From Marinobacter changyiensis (GTDB lineage: Bacteria > Pseudomonadota > Gammaproteobacteria > Pseudomonadales > Oleiphilaceae), in NCBI RefSeq assembly GCF_009193265.1, contig NZ_VZZZ01000004.1, forward strand, positions 1 to 64,000: a stretch of 64,000 bases of DNA. Direction: 5' to 3'. Of this stretch, positions 60,037 through 64,000 are shown in pieces. Every line of letters starts with the position of its first letter. Positions within the stretch are counted from its first letter, which is position 1. Under the pieces are notes generated by a model. That model made no database searches. It saw nothing but the letters and a program-made list of their open reading frames with translations, and was not told the origin of the DNA. The position numbers and the translations under genes were made by a program.

Positions 60037-62787
60037 TCAGTTGTCTCCGGCGTGAGGTGAGTCATTCGACAAAGGCAAGCTGAATTGGTCGGCTGGCAAC
60101 AGCGTGTAACCCTGTCTGACCCGTTGAAACAGGGCGGCAAGTTCTTCGCTTGAGATAGCTGGGCAAAAGCGGTGACCTTGAAGCAGGTGGCACCCGGATT
60201 GGCGCAGGAAAGAATCCTGATCCGCAGTTTCGACACCCGTTGCCGCCACCGTCAGGGAAAGTTGTCGGGCCAGATTGATAAGGGTGTGTACGATGGCGCC
60301 GGTATTTTCTTCGATAGTGGCATGATGCAACAGGTGTTGGTCAATTTTAACCTGGTCGAACGGTAGCTCCCGCAGTAGCCGCAGTGACGACAGACCACTA
60401 CCGAACCGGTCAAGCACCAGGCCTATCCCCAATTCTTTCAGGCGAGCCAAGGTCTTGGCGGTTTCTTCCAGGCGATCTGAAAGAATTCGTTCATCAATTT
60501 CAACCAGCAAGAGCGCCGGATCCAGTCCGGTTTCCCCAATAATCCGGCCAAGCCGCTCGGTCAGTCTGGGATGATTGTACTGACGCGATGACAAATTGAT
60601 GCTGATGGGGACCGGATAGCCGCTCATCGCTTGAATAGCGCGGGCCTGAAGGCAAGCATTATGGCATACCCATTCACCCAATGCCTGCAGCTGGCCAGTT
60701 TGCTCTGCAACATCAATGAAATCGTTCGGTGTCAGTGTGCCCTTTTCCGGATGATGCCAGCGCAGCAACGCCTCAAGCCCAACGATACTGCCGCTTTTGG
60801 CATTCAGAACCGGTTGATAATGGAGCTCAAACTGATTCTCTCTGATGGCTTCACGAAGCTCTTGCTCAAGAGACATCTGGCGCAGCATGTCCTCGTTCAT
60901 ATCACAGGAGAAAAACTGGATGTTGTTACGACCGGCTTTTTTTGCCCGGTACATAGCCATGTCTGCATTTTTCAGTAATTGCTCATAGCTGCGCCCGTCA
61001 TCCGGTGCCAGGGTGATGCCAATACTGGAGGTGATAACGACTTCCCCGCCCGGGATGTTAATTGGCCGGGTCATGGCATCGAGAAGTCCTCTGGCCACTT
61101 TTTCACAGCCTTCTGCGCCGTTTACCTGGCTTAGCAGCACCGCGAACTCATCGCCTCCGAGTCGGGCAATGGTATCTTCTTCCCGTAGATTCTCGCCAAG
61201 ACGACGGGCGATCTCCTGAAGCAGGTGATCGCCGGCATCATGGCCGAGGGTATCGTTAATGCGTTTGAAGTGGTCGATGTCGAGCCCGATCAGTGCACAA
61301 TGATGACCATAACGTAGTGAACTGGTAATAGCCTGGCGACAGCGGTCTTCGAACAGGCGGCGGTTAGCCGTGTCGGTCAGCACATCGTAATGGGCGAGGT
61401 AGTGAAGCTGATCCTGGGTACGGCGAATCTCTGAAATGTCCTGGCCAATCAGAATCAACTGGGCCCGGCCGTCGTCCTCGTCTTCGTGGAGCCGGTTCAG
61501 GTTCCATAGAATTATGTGAATGTTGCCGCTGTAACTTTTGATCCGGGTTTCGATGGTGTCCTGGGTAAGCCCACTGTTGAGCACCTTCAGAATTTTCCAG
61601 GCCAGCTCGTCCTTTTGCTCCCGGGGAATAAAAGCATCCGTCAAACTGCGACCAACAGCCTCATCACGGCTGTAACCAAACAGGGTTTCGGCGGCGCCGT
61701 TCCATTGACGAATCCGGATGCGGTCGTCAATCACGACAATCGGATTCGATGCAGTTTCAAACAACGCCCGATAATGTCTTGAGGAGCGGCGAAAGGATTT
61801 CTCGGCCTGCTGGCGAACAAATATTTCGTCCTTCAACTCGTAATTGGTCAGCTGCAATTCCCTTGTGCGCTCTTCAACCACGGCTTCAAGCCCGTTTTCG
61901 ATGCGCTCTCGATCTTCCAGCAAAACCCGGACATAACAGGACGCGGCCACCATCATGGCGATCAGCGTTTCGGCCAGCAGGTAAAGGTTGCCGTTTTCAC
62001 CCAGAGGTAGCGCAATAAAGGAACAGGAGAGTCCACTCAGTGCTGCGATACCGATGGCGAGCATGGCGCCGGGCAAGGAAAACCGGGTAGCGGCCCAGGT
62101 CATCAGTGGCAGCAGCAAAAACAACGTCTGGATAGGCTCATAGCTTGCCATCGTGACGACAAATGCGAGCGCGAGAAGCCACACGAACCACTCAGCGGGT
62201 CGGTGGACCCGGCTTGGAAAAGAAGAACCCTTCCCTATGGCAATTATTGCAGGCGCAATGATCAGGCTGCCAAGAAAAGCACTGAAAGAACCTCTCAGCA
62301 ACAGGCTGTCGCCAGCCATTGCCAGTTCAGACCGGGAGGCGAGGGTGTGGAATACTAGCGGAAGCGTGGCCACGACGGAGGCGAGCGTCAGGGTACCCAG
62401 TAACCAGATAAAGGCTTTGTAACTCACCAGAGGCGCTGGATAACGGGAAGTCTTGTGATAGCTCCACCAGGTGACGGCTGGCACAATGAAGCCGTAGGCT
62501 GAAAGCGCTGCGAGCATCACCGGCGTCATTTTTATGGATTCGGCCACTGGCATGAGGGCCTGGATCCAGGCGGAAACCATGGCGCCTACGAATACTATCG
62601 GGAGGGCCCGTGGGCCATATATGAACAGCAGGGCAAGTCCGTAGCCTGAAGGTAACCAAAGCGCGGGAACATAGGTGGCGGGCGTATTAAATGCTGAACT
62701 TACCGCAGCGAGTATCAGGAACATCGTCAGATGCCCGAGCCCACTTCGCCACGGTAATCCCCGGAGTTTCAAATCAGTGATGTTCAA
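60037..62787 (-). CDS. MASE1-PAS-GGDEF-EAL cyclic-di-GMP protein
   Basis: This 916-residue membrane protein starts, in my reading, at a TTG preceded by GGTAGGGA; an upstream TTG would add 42 residues. An eight-helix MASE1-type sensor (about 1-290) is followed by a PAS domain (about 330-450), a GGDEF domain with intact GGDEF at about 544-548 and an inhibitory RxxD site (REED) just before it, and an EAL domain (about 650-905). The EAL domain keeps EALLRW, but the usual DDFGTG loop reads DRFGSG, losing the second aspartate. It is therefore probably a cyclase with a weak or dead phosphodiesterase. Confidence 0.87.
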   Translation of the reverse strand: MNITDLKLRGLPWRSGLGHLTMFLILAAVSSAFNTPATYVPALWLPSGYGLALLFIYGPRALPIVFVGAMVSAWIQALMPVAESIKMTPVMLAALSAYGFIVPAVTWWSYHKTSRYPAPLVSYKAFIWLLGTLTLASVVATLPLVFHTLASRSELAMAGDSLLLRGSFSAFLGSLIIAPAIIAIGKGSSFPSRVHRPAEWFVWLLALAFVVTMASYEPIQTLFLLLPLMTWAATRFSLPGAMLAIGIAALSGLSCSFIALPLGENGNLYLLAETLIAMMVAASCYVRVLLEDRERIENGLEAVVEERTRELQLTNYELKDEIFVRQQAEKSFRRSSRHYRALFETASNPIVVIDDRIRIRQWNGAAETLFGYSRDEAVGRSLTDAFIPREQKDELAWKILKVLNSGLTQDTIETRIKSYSGNIHIILWNLNRLHEDEDDGRAQLILIGQDISEIRRTQDQLHYLAHYDVLTDTANRRLFEDRCRQAITSSLRYGHHCALIGLDIDHFKRINDTLGHDAGDHLLQEIARRLGENLREEDTIARLGGDEFAVLLSQVNGAEGCEKVARGLLDAMTRPINIPGGEVVITSSIGITLAPDDGRSYEQLLKNADMAMYRAKKAGRNNIQFFSCDMNEDMLRQMSLEQELREAIRENQFELHYQPVLNAKSGSIVGLEALLRWHHPEKGTLTPNDFIDVAEQTGQLQALGEWVCHNACLQARAIQAMSGYPVPISINLSSRQYNHPRLTERLGRIIGETGLDPALLLVEIDERILSDRLEETAKTLARLKELGIGLVLDRFGSGLSSLRLLRELPFDQVKIDQHLLHHATIEENTGAIVHTLINLARQLSLTVAATGVETADQDSFLRQSGCHLLQGHRFCPAISSEELAALFQRVRQGYTLLPADQFSLPLSNDSPHAGDN

Positions 62788-62896
62788 GGGCGTCCCTACC
62801 TGTGGTGTGGCGGAGTTGATGCCAACCCATTTCCGGCCTCCGGTTATCTTTCCTGGTCGTTGTCTGTGACCAACGTTCGGTGAATGCGCCAGTCTG

Positions 62897-63751
62897 TCAA
62901 ACGGACGCGCCAAGCCTCATGGAAAGGTCTATCGCGGTGACATCCTTTGTCAGCGCTCCGATCGAGATAAAATCAACACCGGTCTCAGCCACTGCTACCA
63001 GCGTGTCAGCGTTTATGCCACCGGACGCTTCCAGTTTTGACTTTCCGCTTGCCAGCGCAACCGCGGCACGCATGTCAACCAGTGAAAACTCATCCAGCAT
63101 GATGACGTCTGCTTCGGCCGCCAGAGCCAGCTCAAGCTCACGCAGGTTCTCCGTTTCAACTTCCACTGGCCTTCCGGGTGCCGTTTCACGCGCGGTCTCT
63201 ACAGCAGCTGCAATAGATCCGCACGCGGCAATATGATTTTCCTTGATCAGGAAGGCGTCATAGAGCCCGAGGCGATGATTGTGGCAGCCTCCGCAGGTGA
63301 CGGCGTACTTTTGAGCCAGTCTCAGCCCTGGCAGGGTTTTACGCGTGTCCAGCAATTTTACGCTGGTGTGTTCCACCTGGCGCGCATAGAACGCACAGCG
63401 GGTTGCAACTCCCGACAATGTCTGCAGCCAGTTCAGAGCCGCCCGTTCTGCTGTGAGCAGACCTCGGGCATTGCCTTCGCATGAAAACAGGACCTGGTCA
63501 GGTGCCGCTTCATCACCATCCTGGACGTACCAGGTCAGGGAGAGGGAGGGATTAACCTGGCGAAAAACCTCTTCAACCCAGGCCGCTCCCGCGATGATGG
63601 CGCGCTCCCGAGTGATGACGCGTCCCGTTGCGGTTTTACCCGCCGGTATCAACGCCGCGGTAATATCCCCGTCACCAATATCTTCTATCAGGCTTTGTGC
63701 AACGCCTTCAATTCGCGCCTGTCTGAGCAGGTCCGGAGGTATTTGGTTCAT
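62897..63751 (-). CDS. nadC: Nicotinate-nucleotide pyrophosphorylase (carboxylating)
   Basis: This 284-residue enzyme turns quinolinate plus PRPP into nicotinate mononucleotide in de novo NAD synthesis. It starts at ATG 63751 ([10 protein letters not shown]); a TTG two codons earlier is possible. Conserved blocks include [37 protein letters not shown] and EASGGI. The ribosome site is weak. Divergent DNA to the right holds an inverted repeat. Confidence 0.95.
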   Translation of the reverse strand: MNQIPPDLLRQARIEGVAQSLIEDIGDGDITAALIPAGKTATGRVITRERAIIAGAAWVEEVFRQVNPSLSLTWYVQDGDEAAPDQVLFSCEGNARGLLTAERAALNWLQTLSGVATRCAFYARQVEHTSVKLLDTRKTLPGLRLAQKYAVTCGGCHNHRLGLYDAFLIKENHIAACGSIAAAVETARETAPGRPVEVETENLRELELALAAEADVIMLDEFSLVDMRAAVALASGKSKLEASGGINADTLVAVAETGVDFISIGALTKDVTAIDLSMRLGASV

Positions 63752-63851
63752 GGTCAAGTAAAGCTCTGGCTGGCAACAGAAAAATGATCCTCGATTCTAT
63801 AGTTTGTTCAAGCCGGGGCCAACTTAATCCTGTTACACAATTGTTGCGCAG

Positions 63852-63878
63852 GTGACAAAACGCGTCAGTTTTTGTCAC
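63852..63878. promoter_or_regulatory. Inverted repeat GTGACAAAA/TTTTGTCAC in the nadC upstream gap
   Basis: GTGACAAAA (63852-63860) and TTTTGTCAC (63870-63878) are perfect inverted 9-bp arms with a 9-base spacer. A third half-copy TTTTGTCA lies at 63901-63908. The 18-base arm-to-arm distance, nearly two helical turns, fits a dimeric regulator site, about 100 bases upstream of the nadC start and before whatever gene begins right of the window. The rest of 63758-64000 shows no gene. Confidence 0.45.
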
Positions 63879-64000
63879 TTGGCTTAGAGAGCTTCGTCAA
63901 TTTTGTCATGCCAGCAAGGTCCGTCCGCTTCACTATGGCGTTAATATTCGGCGTAATATGTGAACCTGTTCCTACAAACACAAAAGCTGACAAATCCTGA

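Overview
The window looks like a stretch of core chromosome from a gammaproteobacterium, most likely Marinobacter or a close relative in the Pseudomonadales/Alteromonadales. The basis is gene content and order: pyrG-kdsA-eno-ftsB-ispD-ispF-truD-surE-pcm-nlpD-rpoS, rsxABCDGE-nth, mtnBDC, purMN divergent from a DUF2066/CDP-alcohol transferase/hda group, and a VC_2705-type sodium symporter cluster. Base composition is GC-rich and even, apart from a few AT-rich intergenic stretches. I see no insertion sequence, phage, CRISPR array or tRNA gene. The genus is an inference from synteny and was not tested by a search.

Layout. Positions 1-352 are the tail of an rRNA operon: a 5S gene cut by the window edge, a terminator, a structured spacer ending in a 23-bp copy of the 5S 3' end, and a second terminator. 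From 368 to 11924, all on the minus strand, lies a sensory and uptake block: a CBS/DUF294 nucleotidyltransferase-like protein, a DEDDh exonuclease, a two-part sodium:carboxylate symporter preceded by a possible 31-codon leader ORF, an unrecognised membrane protein, a hybrid kinase with a symporter-like sensor domain, a REC-TPR response regulator and a soluble histidine kinase. From 12068 to 15979 (plus strand) come smrA, a tiny repeat-bearing lipoprotein, methionine salvage genes mtnBDC and a DUF3080 lipoprotein. From 16040 to 18838 (minus strand) are an orphan GspE-like ATPase, DUF2069 and wrbA.

From 18991 to 36947 (plus strand) is a long housekeeping run: thioredoxin-like lipoprotein, dnaE, accA, tilS, pyrG, kdsA, eno, ftsB, ispD, ispF, truD, surE, pcm, a DUF368 polyprenyl-phosphate transporter, nlpD and rpoS. 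It links DNA, lipid, nucleotide, LPS, isoprenoid and envelope synthesis and ends in the stationary-phase sigma factor. From 37044 to 45202 (minus strand) are nth, the RNF/RSX electron-transport complex and metG. apbC (plus) follows, then the pqi lipid-transport operon (minus) with pqiA split in two.

From 50090 to 50750 there is an outer-membrane barrel remnant and AT-rich DNA with no gene. dcd, yjaG and avtA (plus), DUF3108, purN and purM (minus), DUF2066, a CDP-alcohol transferase, hda, a ParA-like ATPase and yqcC (plus) follow. The window closes with a MASE1-PAS-GGDEF-EAL protein and nadC (minus).

No clearly new multi-gene system stands out. The best leads are the possible leader peptide before the symporter, the symporter/kinase/REC-TPR signalling cluster with its unknown membrane protein, the R-x-I-W-D repeat lipoprotein, the rpoS leader structures, the duplicated 5S tail, and a cyclic-di-GMP protein whose EAL domain has lost a conserved aspartate.
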